Shown: positions 16,191 to 25,084, counted from the stretch's first letter. The stretch is 64,000 bases of DNA from JACCTH01 sp035253825 (GCA_035253825.1 DATFBM010000008.1:35373-99372); one strand, 5' to 3'. Numbers and translations: made by a program. The notes: generated by a model not told the origin, from the letters alone.

Positions 16191-17825
16191 GTGATACCGC
16201 CGACCTTTCACGGCCCCGATCTCCACGCCAAAGGCTGGCTGCAGGAAGCGGCGTTGCGCTGCCTTCAGAACAACCTTGACCCCGAGGTAGCCGAGGATCC
16301 CGAGCGGCTGATCGTCTACGGGGGTACCGGCAAGGCGGCCCGCAATCCGCAGGCGCTGGCGGCGATCGTCGATTCTTTACTTACCCTCGAATCCGATGAG
16401 ACCCTGCTGGTGCAGTCCGGAAAGCCGGTGGGAATTCTCACGACCCATCCCCTCGCGCCCCGGGTCCTAATTGCCAACTCGCTCTTGGTCCCCGAATGGG
16501 CCACTTGGGAGAAGTTCTGGGAGCTGGAGGCCGCCGGCCTGATGATGTACGGGCAAATGACTGCGGGTTCCTGGATCTACATCGGAACCCAGGGAATCCT
16601 GCAAGGTACTTATCAAACCTTCGTCGCCCTAGCCGAGCAGCGCTTTGGGGGCACGCTTTCAGGGACCGTCACCCTGACCGCCGGGCTCGGAGGCATGGGC
16701 GGTGCGCAGCCCCTGGCCGTGACCATGAACGGAGGCGTGGCGCTGGTGGTAGAGGTTGACCCCTCCCGCATCCAACGTCGGCTCGAGATTGGATACGTCG
16801 ATCAGGCCGCCTCCGATCTCGACGAGGCGCTGGCTCTGGCCGAATCGGCCCGGAAAGAAAGGCGAGCACTCTCGATTGGCTTGCCGGGCAACGCGGCCGA
16901 CGTCTTCGCCGAGATACGCCGTCGCCAATTTTCCGTGGAGATCGTGACCGACCAAACCTCGGCGCACGACCCACTCAACGGGTACGTGCCCAATCATTTC
17001 ACGCTCGAAGCGGCCACTGAGTTGCGACAGGCCGATCCCAAGCGGTACATCGCCGAGAGCCGGCGGGCGATGGCGGAGCATTGTCGCACCATGGTTGATT
17101 TTCAGAAGGCGGGATCGGAAGTCTTCGATTACGGCAACAACCTGCGCGGCGAGGCCGTGCTGGGCGGTTATGTGGATGCCTTTTCCTACCCGGGGTTTGT
17201 CCCTGCATACATTCGACCCCTGTTCTGCGAGGGCCTGGGTCCCTTTCGCTGGGTGGCACTGTCGGGCGATCCATCGGATATCGCCGCCACCGATCGTGCG
17301 GTCGCCGCCCTGTTCCCCGACAACGCTCCCCTCCAGCGCTGGCTCCGGATGGCGGACCGGATTCCGTTCCAAGGCCTGCCGGCGCGAATCTGCTGGCTTG
17401 GCTACGGCGAACGCGACAAGGCGGGCTTGATGTTCAACGAGCTGGTGGCGCAGGGGAAGGTCAAGGCTCCCATCGTGATCGGCCGGGACCATCTCGATTC
17501 GGGATCGGTGGCCTCGCCCTATCGCGAGACCGAGGCCATGGCCGATGGTTCTGACGCGGTAGCCGACTGGCCAATCCTCAACGCCCTCGTTAACGCCTCC
17601 TCGGGAGCGGCTTGGGTGGCGGTCCACCATGGCGGTGGCGTGGGTATCGGCAAGTCAATCCATGCCGGCGCCCAGGTGGTAGCCGACGGTACCCCCGATG
17701 GTGCCTTTCGGCTGGAGCGAGTTCTGACCAATGATCCAGCCATGGGAGTCCTCCGGCACGCCGACGCTGGCTATGAGAAAGCCCGTTCGGTGGCATTCGA
17801 ACGGGGCGTTCGCATCCCCGGTTAA
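16191..17825 (+). CDS. hutU: Urocanate hydratase
   Basis: NAD-dependent urocanase, second step of histidine degradation, forming imidazolonepropionate from urocanate. The 544-residue length is normal. Recognisable blocks are KGWLQEAALRCLQNNLDPEV near the N-terminus, VYGGTGKAARN, TAGLGGMGGAQPLAVTMNGG (about residues 160-180) and the C-terminal WVAVHHGGGVGIGKSIHAG. The GTG at 16191 is the first in-frame start after the palindrome; the apparent extension upstream is simply translation of that palindrome. No clear ribosome-binding site remains between hairpin and start. The 3' end overlaps the convergent DUF4328-type gene by four bases. Confidence 0.95.
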   Translation: MIPPTFHGPDLHAKGWLQEAALRCLQNNLDPEVAEDPERLIVYGGTGKAARNPQALAAIVDSLLTLESDETLLVQSGKPVGILTTHPLAPRVLIANSLLVPEWATWEKFWELEAAGLMMYGQMTAGSWIYIGTQGILQGTYQTFVALAEQRFGGTLSGTVTLTAGLGGMGGAQPLAVTMNGGVALVVEVDPSRIQRRLEIGYVDQAASDLDEALALAESARKERRALSIGLPGNAADVFAEIRRRQFSVEIVTDQTSAHDPLNGYVPNHFTLEAATELRQADPKRYIAESRRAMAEHCRTMVDFQKAGSEVFDYGNNLRGEAVLGGYVDAFSYPGFVPAYIRPLFCEGLGPFRWVALSGDPSDIAATDRAVAALFPDNAPLQRWLRMADRIPFQGLPARICWLGYGERDKAGLMFNELVAQGKVKAPIVIGRDHLDSGSVASPYRETEAMADGSDAVADWPILNALVNASSGAAWVAVHHGGGVGIGKSIHAGAQVVADGTPDGAFRLERVLTNDPAMGVLRHADAGYEKARSVAFERGVRIPG

Positions 17826-18949
17826 ACGGCGGGCATCCCCACCGGATCCGTCAGATCTTCTCCCGAGAGCTGGAAGACGAAGCAGATCACCTCGCGGTCG
17901 CCCCCGTTCCATGATCCCTCGGTGGGATAGAGGTATCCGAAGTCGAGGTCCGAGTCCTGGTAGGCGATTCCGGTGTAGCTCTCGAAATGGCGATAGCAAA
18001 AGGGCTCGGCCCAATCGGCCAGGCGGGTCGCTCCCGGATAGAAGGCCTGGTCTGGGTGGTTAGCGACGCGGTACGCCTCCGCGTAATGGGGACGTTGGCA
18101 GCTCACAACTTCGTACTCACCGTCGACATCGTTGAAACAGTCGCCGACGGCGAGTTGGAGGTTGTTGGCCGGGATCTGTTCGAGAGTCTCGATGAGTGCC
18201 GGGTACACAATTCCAAAACCAAAGGCGCTAGCCAGCGTCAGCGTCCCGGTGGCAGCACTCCAGGCGAGCTTGGCCCTTCGGGAGAGCGGTCTCGGACCGG
18301 TTGGCCAACCGGCCAAAGCCCGGCGAGCCCAAAGGCCGGTATTGACGATGCTGACGATTCGCATGGCCAGCACGGCCGCTACCACTGAAGCGATAGATGA
18401 CATCAGTGAGAGGATCCGCGTCGTGGCCAGCGAAATGTTGGGTTCGATGAGGCTTGTTCCACCCAGGGCATTAGAAAACAGAAACGCTCCCCACCACGTC
18501 CGGCGCACCGCGGGCCGATCATTGCCGGCCCGCGCCAGCTCGGCGATCCCGCGGTAGGGAAGGATCAAACCGAGGATCGGGACCAAGTAGAACCAGACCA
18601 CGGCCGGTGAAAAGCGGGCTTTGGTGAGGGCTCGGAGGTTGGCGTGAGCCTGGTGTTGCCAGATCATCCAGGCAATCACCACGATCAGAAACACACCTAC
18701 ATATGCCAGGCTGAGACCTGCCTCCCACCCGTCGGTGAAGGATGGCGCGCTTTGGAGAAGCTCGGCGCGGCGGGCGTCGATGCGGGCCAGCGTGACGATT
18801 GCGGTCAGCCCAGAGATTATTTCCACCGCGGCGATGCCGGCCAGGGCGGCGGTGGCGAACTGACCTGCCCCAATGGGAGAACCAGGTGGAATTCGATTCG
18901 GCGGGAGCGGCAATTCGGGTTGGGTCTGTTCGGCGTTCTCCGCGCTCAT
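17822..18949 (-). CDS. DUF4328 membrane protein with C-terminal septum-formation-like domain
   Basis: A 375-residue membrane protein. Residues 1-25 are a Pro-rich cytoplasmic tail; about six hydrophobic helices follow between residues 28 and 255, matching the DUF4328 layout (WQHQAHANLRALTKARFSPA in a loop). The last 100 residues are extracytoplasmic and resemble the 'septum formation' domain: AVGDCFNDVDGEYEVVSCQR, then H-A-E and later paired cysteines (FCYRHF, VICF). The function is unknown; an envelope role is inferred from topology. It splits the hut genes on the opposite strand and is divergent from hutI with 32 bases between starts. Confidence 0.75.
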   Translation of the reverse strand: MSAENAEQTQPELPLPPNRIPPGSPIGAGQFATAALAGIAAVEIISGLTAIVTLARIDARRAELLQSAPSFTDGWEAGLSLAYVGVFLIVVIAWMIWQHQAHANLRALTKARFSPAVVWFYLVPILGLILPYRGIAELARAGNDRPAVRRTWWGAFLFSNALGGTSLIEPNISLATTRILSLMSSIASVVAAVLAMRIVSIVNTGLWARRALAGWPTGPRPLSRRAKLAWSAATGTLTLASAFGFGIVYPALIETLEQIPANNLQLAVGDCFNDVDGEYEVVSCQRPHYAEAYRVANHPDQAFYPGATRLADWAEPFCYRHFESYTGIAYQDSDLDFGYLYPTEGSWNGGDREVICFVFQLSGEDLTDPVGMPAV

Positions 18950-18969
18950 GATGAGAAGTTAACTATCGG

Positions 18970-18975
18970 TACCCT
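18970..18975 (+). promoter_or_regulatory. Putative -10 element of hutI
   Basis: TACCCT ends six bases before the hutI ATG, the same hexamer and spacing as at valS. No Shine-Dalgarno sequence is present, so a leaderless transcript is inferred. Confidence 0.4.
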
Positions 18976-18981
18976 CCGCCC

Positions 18982-20361
18982 ATGGCTCGTGCTTTGCGCT
19001 GCTCGTTCTGCGGGAGGAGTCAGGATCAGGCTGGCAGGCTGGTGGCAGGACCCGATCGGGTCGCGATTTGTCAGGGATGTATCGAGCTCGCCCGCGAGGT
19101 GGCATTGCCTTCGGCTCGTCCGGCTACTGGGGACCTAGTGCTCACAGGGATTTCGGAGTTGGTGACTAACGATCCCCGCGCCGGCAGCCGTTTGGGAGTG
19201 ATCGAAGACGCAGCGCTGGCGATACGTCATGGTCAGGTCGCCTGGGTCGGAGCCGGTGGCGATCTCCCGGTTCGATATGGCGAGCTGCCTGAGATGAATT
19301 GCGAGGGAAAGGCGGTGATACCTGGCTTTGTCGATCCGCATACCCATCTCGTCTTTGGCGGCGATCGAAGCGACGAGTTCGCGATGAGATTGCAAGGGGC
19401 TACCTATCTCGACGTGCAGGCCGCTGGAGGAGGGATCACCTCAACGGTGGCGGCGACAAGAGCAGAGTCGCCGACCGATCTACTGACGTCGGCCATCGAG
19501 CGGGCGGGGCAAATGCTCGAGCTGGGCACTACCACGATCGAGATCAAGAGCGGATACGGCCTCGATCTCGCCACCGAAGTTGCGTCTTTAGAGGTGGGGC
19601 GCCAGGTCGGCGAGGCGCTTCCGGTGGACGTGGTGACAACCTTCCTCGGGGCGCATGTGGTCCCACCAGAGTTCAGAGACGATCGCTCCGGTTACATCTC
19701 CCTGCTCGAAACCATGATGCCGGTGGTCGCCGCCAGCGCGACCTATTGCGACGTCTTTTGCGACGAAGGTGCCTTCACCGTTGCCGAGGCCCGGCGGGTG
19801 CTCGAGTCCGGCAGGCGTCACGGACTGCGTCCCCGTCTTCATGCCAATCAGCTCGGCAACACCGGCGGCGTCGAGCTGGCCATTGAGCTCGAAGCCGTCA
19901 CTGCCGACCATCTCGAGCACATAGACGAGGAGCAAGCCCAGGCGCTGGCCGACTCGAAGGTGGTGGCGGTCCTATGCCCGACGGCCTCTTGGTCGATACG
20001 AGCCCGGCAAGCACCCGGGAAGCTCCTATGGGACCTTGGGGCGACGGTGGCGTTGGCCACTGACTGCAATCCGGGGACCTCGTACGTGGTTTCGATGCAG
20101 CTCGTGATGGCGGTGGCCTGTCTCGACATGGGGCTAACCCTCGACCAGGCGCTTTGGTCCGCGACCAGAGGTGGAGCGCTGGCCTTGGAAGAGGCGAACA
20201 AGGGCCGACTCCGCCCCGGCGATCTCGGCGATGTTCTCATTCTGGAGTCAGATTCCTACCGCCACCTCGCCTACCGGCCGGATCGAAATCTGGTGAAAAC
20301 CGTTGTGAAACAAGGGGATATTGTCGTTGGCAGCCTGGCCCCGGAATTCGATCTTGCCTAA
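18982..20361 (+). CDS. hutI: Imidazolonepropionase with N-terminal ClpX-type zinc finger
   Basis: Metal-dependent amidohydrolase that opens imidazolonepropionate to formiminoglutamate, third step of histidine degradation. From about residue 50 the protein is standard HutI: GFVDPHTHLVFGGDR (HxH metal ligands), SGYGLDLATEV, HANQLGN and the catalytic Asp region ATDCNPGTS. Ahead of it lies an unexpected segment, residues 7-41, with CSFCGRSQD and CQGC spaced like the C4 zinc-binding domain of ClpX (CSFCGKSQ..., IAGP..., C..C). The ATG at 18982 is required to include it and sits at leaderless distance from TACCCT. HutI proteins normally begin near residue 45 here. The fusion may mediate dimerisation or partner binding; that is inference. 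Confidence 0.92.
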   Translation: MARALRCSFCGRSQDQAGRLVAGPDRVAICQGCIELAREVALPSARPATGDLVLTGISELVTNDPRAGSRLGVIEDAALAIRHGQVAWVGAGGDLPVRYGELPEMNCEGKAVIPGFVDPHTHLVFGGDRSDEFAMRLQGATYLDVQAAGGGITSTVAATRAESPTDLLTSAIERAGQMLELGTTTIEIKSGYGLDLATEVASLEVGRQVGEALPVDVVTTFLGAHVVPPEFRDDRSGYISLLETMMPVVAASATYCDVFCDEGAFTVAEARRVLESGRRHGLRPRLHANQLGNTGGVELAIELEAVTADHLEHIDEEQAQALADSKVVAVLCPTASWSIRARQAPGKLLWDLGATVALATDCNPGTSYVVSMQLVMAVACLDMGLTLDQALWSATRGGALALEEANKGRLRPGDLGDVLILESDSYRHLAYRPDRNLVKTVVKQGDIVVGSLAPEFDLA

Positions 20362-20416
20362 GGTGGCCCTCCGAGACGCAGTCCGCGTCACTGTCGCAAA
20401 CCCCCAAGGAGGGCAA

Positions 20417-20710
20417 GTGAACAAGACGGAAATGGCACAGAAGCTCGCCAGGAAAATCGACATGACTCAGGCCGCAGCCGCCGAGATCATCGATGCCATC
20501 TTCGACACCGATCCGGGCAAGGGGATAATCGCTGTCGAGCTCGACGCAGGGGACAAGGTGACCATCTCGGGTTTCGGAACTTTCTCCACCAAGAGCCGCT
20601 CCGCTCGCAAGGGCCGCAACCCCGCCACGGGAGCGGAGATCTCGATACCCGCCCGCAAGTACGTTCACTTCGCTCCGGCCAAGGGCCTCAAAGACCGCGT
20701 TTCGATGTAG
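20417..20710 (+). CDS. HU family DNA-binding protein
   Basis: Histone-like nucleoid protein of 97 residues that bends DNA as a dimer. It starts NKTEMAQKLARKIDMTQAAA and carries the DNA-binding arm signature GFGTFSTKSRSARKGRNPATG with the conserved intercalating Pro region. The GTG at 20417 is fixed by AAGGAGGG five bases upstream; a longer frame has no family similarity. It lies between hutI and the phosphodiesterase gene and is followed by a strong terminator hairpin, so it is probably a separate, well-expressed unit. The loop containing FDTDPGKGIIAVEL is slightly longer than usual for HU. Confidence 0.95.
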   Translation: MNKTEMAQKLARKIDMTQAAAAEIIDAIFDTDPGKGIIAVELDAGDKVTISGFGTFSTKSRSARKGRNPATGAEISIPARKYVHFAPAKGLKDRVSM

Positions 20711-20727
20711 CTTCCCCCCTGTCGTCG

Positions 20728-20755
20728 ATCAGACGCGGCCGAGGGCGCGTCTGAT
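20728..20755 (+). terminator. Hairpin terminator after HU gene
   Basis: Perfect 10-base stem ATCAGACGCG/CGCGTCTGAT around an 8-base loop, 17 bases after the HU stop codon. No long T-run follows, as is common in high-GC actinobacteria. Confidence 0.65.
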
Positions 20756-20769
20756 TCGCGTTGGGTGAG

Positions 20770-21543
20770 ATGAAGACACTTTTCCATCGATCGGAGCCGG
20801 TGATCATCGCCCACCGGGGGTCACGGCTTCTTTGGCCCGAGAACACCATGACCGCCTTTGAAAAGGCAGCCGGCTTCGGCGCCAAGTTCATCGAGACGGA
20901 TCTGCGAGTCAGCGCCGACGGAATACTCCATTGCTTCCACGACGCCTTTTTGGACCGGACGACCGACGGATCTGGTCCCATCGGGTCACAAAGTTCCCGG
21001 GACCTACAACTTCTCGATGCGGGCTACCACCACCGTATCGGCAACGAGTACCCCTTTCGAGGTCAGGGAGTCGGCGTTCCCACCTTCGCCTCCGTCCTGG
21101 AGGCATTCGGAGACTTCGGATTCGTGGTCGACATCAAAAACGACGGTGCGGTCGAGCCGCTGGCGGAGATGATCAAGGAACGCGACCTCGCCCCGCGCTT
21201 GATCGCGGGCTCATTCTCCACCCACCGCTTGCTTCTCCTGCGAGAAATCTGTGGGAGAGAGCTGGCGACTTCGACGGGTCCCGCAGAGACGGTGAGGGCA
21301 ATCCTGGCTGGCCGACTGGGGGCCAGTGTTGAACCCTTTGGTCCGACGACGGTGGCGCTCCAAGTCCCCGTGTCCTGGTACGGCGTTCCGGTCGTAACCA
21401 ATCAACTGATTGACGTCGCTCATCGCGCCGGCAAGCTCGTCCATGTCTGGACGATCAACGAGGTTGAGGAGATGAGGCGACTTTTCGAACTCGGAGTCGA
21501 CGGCGTCATCACCGACCGGATTGACCTAGTACCGGTTATGTGA
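20770..21543 (+). CDS. Glycerophosphodiester phosphodiesterase family protein
   Basis: TIM-barrel phosphodiesterase of 257 residues that hydrolyses glycerophosphodiesters to glycerol 3-phosphate and alcohols. It shows the catalytic and metal-binding blocks IIAHRGSRLLWPENTM (residues 12-27), ETDLRVSADG and HDAFLDRTTDG, and ends GVDGVITDRIDL. No signal peptide, so likely cytoplasmic. The ATG at 20770 is preferred to the TTG three codons upstream. It converges with leuD, overlapping its stop by eight bases. Confidence 0.92.
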   Translation: MKTLFHRSEPVIIAHRGSRLLWPENTMTAFEKAAGFGAKFIETDLRVSADGILHCFHDAFLDRTTDGSGPIGSQSSRDLQLLDAGYHHRIGNEYPFRGQGVGVPTFASVLEAFGDFGFVVDIKNDGAVEPLAEMIKERDLAPRLIAGSFSTHRLLLLREICGRELATSTGPAETVRAILAGRLGASVEPFGPTTVALQVPVSWYGVPVVTNQLIDVAHRAGKLVHVWTINEVEEMRRLFELGVDGVITDRIDLVPVM

Positions 21544-22126
21544 GCGAGGGCAGGTGGGGCGAGCGGGCGGCCTCGAACTGATTGATGGCCTCGGTGTGCC
21601 TCATGGTCAGCTCGATGTCGTCGAGGCCGTTCTCAAGACGCCACCGGGTGTAGGCGTCGAGCGGGAAGTCGGCTGCAAACCCGTCGGCAGTGACCTTTTG
21701 CTCGGGCAGATTCACCTCGACAACCGCCTCCGGCTCTGCTTCAGCTAGCTCCATCAGCCAGGCGACTTCCTTGTCGCTCAATACCACCGGCAGCAGTCCG
21801 ATCTTGGTGCAGTTGCTGAAAAAAATGTCAGCGAACGAGGGCGCCACGATCGCCTCGAAGCCCCAGTCCTGGAGTCCCCACGGTGCGTGCTCCCGGGACG
21901 AACCGCTTCCGAAATTGGGACCGGTGACCAGGATCGTGGCGTCTTGGTATTGAGGGAGGTTGAGAACGAAGCTGGGATCGGCGTCCCGCCACTCGGCGAA
22001 GACGAATTGCCCGTAGCCGGTTCGCTCGACGCGCTTGAGGTATTTCTTCGGCATGATCTGGTCGGTGTCGACGTTCGCCCGTGGGAGCGGGGCCAGGCGA
22101 CCACTGACAACAGAAATCGGTTTCAT
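21536..22126 (-). CDS. leuD: 3-isopropylmalate dehydratase small subunit
   Basis: Swivelling small subunit of isopropylmalate isomerase in leucine biosynthesis; pairs with LeuC. The 196-residue protein has ANVDTDQIMPKKYLK near the N-terminus and the substrate-recognition block GPNFGSGSSREHAPWGLQDW (residues 69-88), ending with the family's R-W-R-L-E-N-G-L-D-D-I pattern. It is the third gene of a coupled operon: its ATG overlaps the stop of the PPOX-fold gene by four bases, which itself overlaps leuC. Confidence 0.95.
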   Translation of the reverse strand: MKPISVVSGRLAPLPRANVDTDQIMPKKYLKRVERTGYGQFVFAEWRDADPSFVLNLPQYQDATILVTGPNFGSGSSREHAPWGLQDWGFEAIVAPSFADIFFSNCTKIGLLPVVLSDKEVAWLMELAEAEPEAVVEVNLPEQKVTADGFAADFPLDAYTRWRLENGLDDIELTMRHTEAINQFEAARSPHLPSLT

Positions 22127-22611
22127 TGCTCGAAGGTGAAGCGGGTGGGGGACGTTGCAAAGCTGTCCATCGAAGACATATCGAGAGCGATGATTACCTC
22201 GGGGGCAATTTTCCAGAAGCTGCCGTCGGCCTCGGGTCGGTATTCGTACTTGACCTCGTAGTTGGCACCCAGCTCGCCAAATTGCGCTCCGGCCGGCCCT
22301 TTGGTCACCACTCCCCGCCCGCTGATGTGGATGCCCTTCGAGTCGACTCCGAAGCTCACCCGCGGGTCGCGAATCAGGTTGCGGGCCCAGCGCGTTGTGT
22401 CCCCGCCTTCGAAATAGCCGGTCTCGTCGACCCAGCCGCCCCAGATCGGGTGGATGTGCGAGCCCCCGTCGGGCCGGGTGGTCCCGATCCAGTAGAGGGT
22501 CGCCGCTGCGAGAGCATCACGCACGGTATCCCAGGAAAGCATCCCCTTCTTCTGGGTCGAGAAGCCGTATGCCTTTGGTGCCGTGGGACGGCTGATCACG
22601 GGAACGCTCAT
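22123..22611 (-). CDS. PPOX-fold flavin/F420-binding protein between leuC and leuD
   Basis: A 162-residue split-barrel protein of the pyridoxamine-phosphate-oxidase-like superfamily, using FMN or F420 in related actinobacterial proteins. Visible features are TLYWIGTTRPDGGSHIHPIW, the strand YFEGGDTTRWARNLIRDPRV and VSFGVDSKGIHISGRGV. The ATG at 22611 overlaps the leuC stop (ATGA), and its own stop overlaps the leuD start (ATGA), so all three are translationally coupled. A redox partner for leucine synthesis is not known; physical coupling alone does not prove a shared pathway. Confidence 0.82.
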   Translation of the reverse strand: MSVPVISRPTAPKAYGFSTQKKGMLSWDTVRDALAAATLYWIGTTRPDGGSHIHPIWGGWVDETGYFEGGDTTRWARNLIRDPRVSFGVDSKGIHISGRGVVTKGPAGAQFGELGANYEVKYEYRPEADGSFWKIAPEVIIALDMSSMDSFATSPTRFTFEQ

Positions 22612-24005
22612 TGCCAATCCCGGACGTCAACCAGATGACCGGCAATTGCGGCGGCGGCCGCCATCGCTGGAGAGACCAAGTGGGTGCGACCGCCGGGCCC
22701 TTGCCTGCCTTCGAAATTGCGATTTGAGGTAGAAGCACAGCGCTCGCCGGGGGCAAGGATGTCGGGGTTCATCCCCAAGCACATCGAACATCCGGCGTCG
22801 CGCCATTCAAAGCCGGCTTCCTTGAAGATCAGGTCGAGTCCCTCGGCCTCTGCTTGTAGCTTCACCAAGCCGGAGCCGGGGACCACCATGGCGCTGACGT
22901 GTGGGGAGACCTTTCGGCCTTGGACGACACGCGACGCCGCCCGCAGATCCTCAATGCGGCCATTGGTGCAGGAACCCAGGAAAACCCGGTCGATGCGGAC
23001 GTCGGTGATCGGGATTCCGCCGGGAAGGTCCATGTACGCCAGGGCTCGCTCGATCGAATCGCGCTCGGTGGGGTCGGCCGCTTCGTCCGGGGTGGGGATG
23101 CGACCGGTGATTGGGATCGTTTGACCGGGATTGGTTCCCCAAGACACGTAAGGGACGAGGTCGGCGGCGGCGAAATTGAGTTCCGTATCAAAGCTGGCGT
23201 CAGGATCGCTCGGCAACCGCCGCCAGATCTCGAGGGTCTGTTCCCACTCACGGGGGGCGAACGGTTTACCCTCCAAATAGGCGTAGGTGCTTTCATCGGG
23301 AGCGATCATCCCCGCCCGTGCTCCGGCCTCGATGGACATATTGCAGATGGTCATTCGTCCTTCCATCGAGAGGCTTTCGATCGTCGAGCCCATGTACTCG
23401 ATGACGTGGCCGATCGCCCCCCCGGTCCCAATGGTGGCGATGATTCCCAAGATCACGTCTTTGGGAGTTACGCCATTGGGAAGCTCGCCATCGACTCTGA
23501 TGGCCATCGCCTTGGGCTTGTCTTGAGGAAGGGTCTGGGTGGCGAGGACGTGCTCGACTTCTGACGTGCCAATTCCGAAGGCGAGGGCGCCAAATGCACC
23601 GTGAGTCGACGTATGGGAGTCTCCGCAGACGATCACCATTCCTGGTTGGGTTATCCCCTGCTCGGGACCGATGATGTGGACGATGCCGGAGCGGGGGTCA
23701 TCGAGGCCGAAGAGCGTGACTCCAAACTCCTCGCAATTGCGGATGAGGGCGTCGATCTGAATTTTGGACATCGGGTCGGTGATCCCAAGCTCGCGGTTGG
23801 CCGTGGGGACGCCGTGGTCGATGGTGGCGAGGGTCAGGTCGGGCCGACGCACCTTTCGCCCATGGATGCGCAGGGAGTCGAAGGCCTGCGGTGACGTCAC
23901 CTCGTGGACCAGGTGCATGTCGACGTAGAGGAGATCGGGCTCCCCGGGCACGCTGCGCACCAGGTGAGAGTCCCAAACCTTTTCAAAAAGCGTCTTGCCG
24001 CTCAC
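22608..24005 (-). CDS. leuC: 3-isopropylmalate dehydratase large subunit
   Basis: Aconitase-family [4Fe-4S] large subunit of isopropylmalate isomerase, converting 2- to 3-isopropylmalate. The 465-residue protein carries the three cluster cysteines in FLGSCTNGR (about residue 345) and AGCSMCLGMN (about residues 405-409), plus CGDSHTSTHGAFGALAFGIG and the final SNRNFEGRQG block. The start is GTG at 24005 (SGKTLFEKVWDSH). It heads the leuC-PPOX-leuD operon. Other leu genes are not in the window. Confidence 0.96.
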   Translation of the reverse strand: MSGKTLFEKVWDSHLVRSVPGEPDLLYVDMHLVHEVTSPQAFDSLRIHGRKVRRPDLTLATIDHGVPTANRELGITDPMSKIQIDALIRNCEEFGVTLFGLDDPRSGIVHIIGPEQGITQPGMVIVCGDSHTSTHGAFGALAFGIGTSEVEHVLATQTLPQDKPKAMAIRVDGELPNGVTPKDVILGIIATIGTGGAIGHVIEYMGSTIESLSMEGRMTICNMSIEAGARAGMIAPDESTYAYLEGKPFAPREWEQTLEIWRRLPSDPDASFDTELNFAAADLVPYVSWGTNPGQTIPITGRIPTPDEAADPTERDSIERALAYMDLPGGIPITDVRIDRVFLGSCTNGRIEDLRAASRVVQGRKVSPHVSAMVVPGSGLVKLQAEAEGLDLIFKEAGFEWRDAGCSMCLGMNPDILAPGERCASTSNRNFEGRQGPGGRTHLVSPAMAAAAAIAGHLVDVRDWQ

Positions 24006-24040
24006 TCGGTAAGGATACCGATGGTGGTGGCGAGGCCGAC

Positions 24041-24523
24041 CTAGGGGAAGTAGACCTGACTGGCGGCGATGATCTCACCGCCGCTAACCACCAGAGTCAT
24101 TGGGGTTTCCCCAACGATGATGCCGTAGTAGCCCTCGCCGTCCTGCAGCGCCGCGATTAGCTCGCCGCGGTCGACGGTCACCTCCTCGATGGCTCCGCCG
24201 GCATCGAATCCGAGGAGCACAAACGAACCGGCCGCACTGAGAACTGCGGACTGCGATTCCTCGTCGGGATTTGAGATGAAGTAATCGTTGGGCAGGTCCT
24301 CGTTTTCCCCAATCACTCCCGCGGCTACCGCCGCGTCGTGGGCCTCATCCCCTGTGAGAATCTCGGCCGGATCGAAAGTGAGCGCTTCATCCTCCGCCGA
24401 GAGCACAAAGGCGAAGAACTCTTCGGTGCTGGCGGGGACGCTGGCGCCGGGGGTGGCAGTTGGGGTGGCATCCACTCCACAGGCGATCGATGCCAATAGG
24501 AGGGTGATGAGCGCACGCTTCAT
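24041..24523 (-). CDS. Hypothetical lipoprotein
   Basis: A 160-residue exported lipoprotein of unknown function. The N-terminus MKRALITLLLASIACG is a short signal sequence with lipobox ASIAC, placing the lipidated Cys at position 15. A Thr/Pro/Ser-rich spacer follows to about residue 33, then an acidic globular part with repeated Asp/Glu and the final strand segment TPMTLVVSGGEIIAASQVYF. Its ATG follows the stop of the macro-domain gene without any gap, so the two form one transcript. No family was recognised. Confidence 0.75.
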   Translation of the reverse strand: MKRALITLLLASIACGVDATPTATPGASVPASTEEFFAFVLSAEDEALTFDPAEILTGDEAHDAAVAAGVIGENEDLPNDYFISNPDEESQSAVLSAAGSFVLLGFDAGGAIEEVTVDRGELIAALQDGEGYYGIIVGETPMTLVVSGGEIIAASQVYFP

Positions 24524-25045
24524 TCAGCGGTCAGTCTCGCGCACAGCGCTTTCGAAGTCGCTCGTTGCCGCTTCATCGAAGCCGACCAATAGAACCTGGT
24601 CGAAGGCGGTGGCATCAGCGGTCAGCCAATCCCGGATCGCACGAACGATCACCCGGCAGGCCTCGGGGCGGGGGTATCCAAAGATGCCGGCGGAGATGGC
24701 CGGCATGGCGATGGTGCGGCAACCCTCGGCCTTGGCGGCTTTGAGCGCCGCTCCCACCGCTTGGGCGAGCAGGGCCGGATTGTCCTGTCCCTCCCGATAG
24801 CGGGGTCCGACCACGTGGATGACTTTGGCTGCCGGCAACGATCCGGCATTTGTCACGGCTGCTTGGCCTGGTTCGAGCGGACCTCGTTCTTTCACCCAAG
24901 CGTCGGACTCTCGTTGGATAACTTCTCCGCCCGCTCGGGCGATGGCTGCCGCAACTCCGCCCCCATGTTGAAGATGCTCGTTGGCAGCGTTGACAATGGC
25001 ATCGACTCGTTGCTGGGTGAGGTCGCCTTGGATTACCTCGATCAC
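24524..25045 (-). CDS. Macro domain protein (ADP-ribose/O-acetyl-ADP-ribose binding)
   Basis: A single macro domain of about 173 residues, which in this family binds ADP-ribose and may deacetylate O-acetyl-ADP-ribose or reverse ADP-ribosylation. Key blocks are VIQGDLTQQRVDAIVNAANE (start), LQHGGGVAAAIARAGG (phosphate loop) and MPAISAGIFGYPRPEA. The GTG at 25045 is preferred because family members begin just before the I-x-G-D-I/L-T strand; an ATG at 25078 would add 11 residues. It is divergent from a secreted protein gene and abuts the lipoprotein gene downstream. Confidence 0.93.
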   Translation of the reverse strand: MIEVIQGDLTQQRVDAIVNAANEHLQHGGGVAAAIARAGGEVIQRESDAWVKERGPLEPGQAAVTNAGSLPAAKVIHVVGPRYREGQDNPALLAQAVGAALKAAKAEGCRTIAMPAISAGIFGYPRPEACRVIVRAIRDWLTADATAFDQVLLVGFDEAATSDFESAVRETDR

Positions 25046-25084
25046 CCATGAATCGTATCGGTCGAGGGGTAGCCTCACCGGGGG

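Noticed and set aside
16659..17630. 323-codon minus-strand frame inside hutU
   Set aside because: Antisense to well-conserved urocanase sequence, with no family resemblance.
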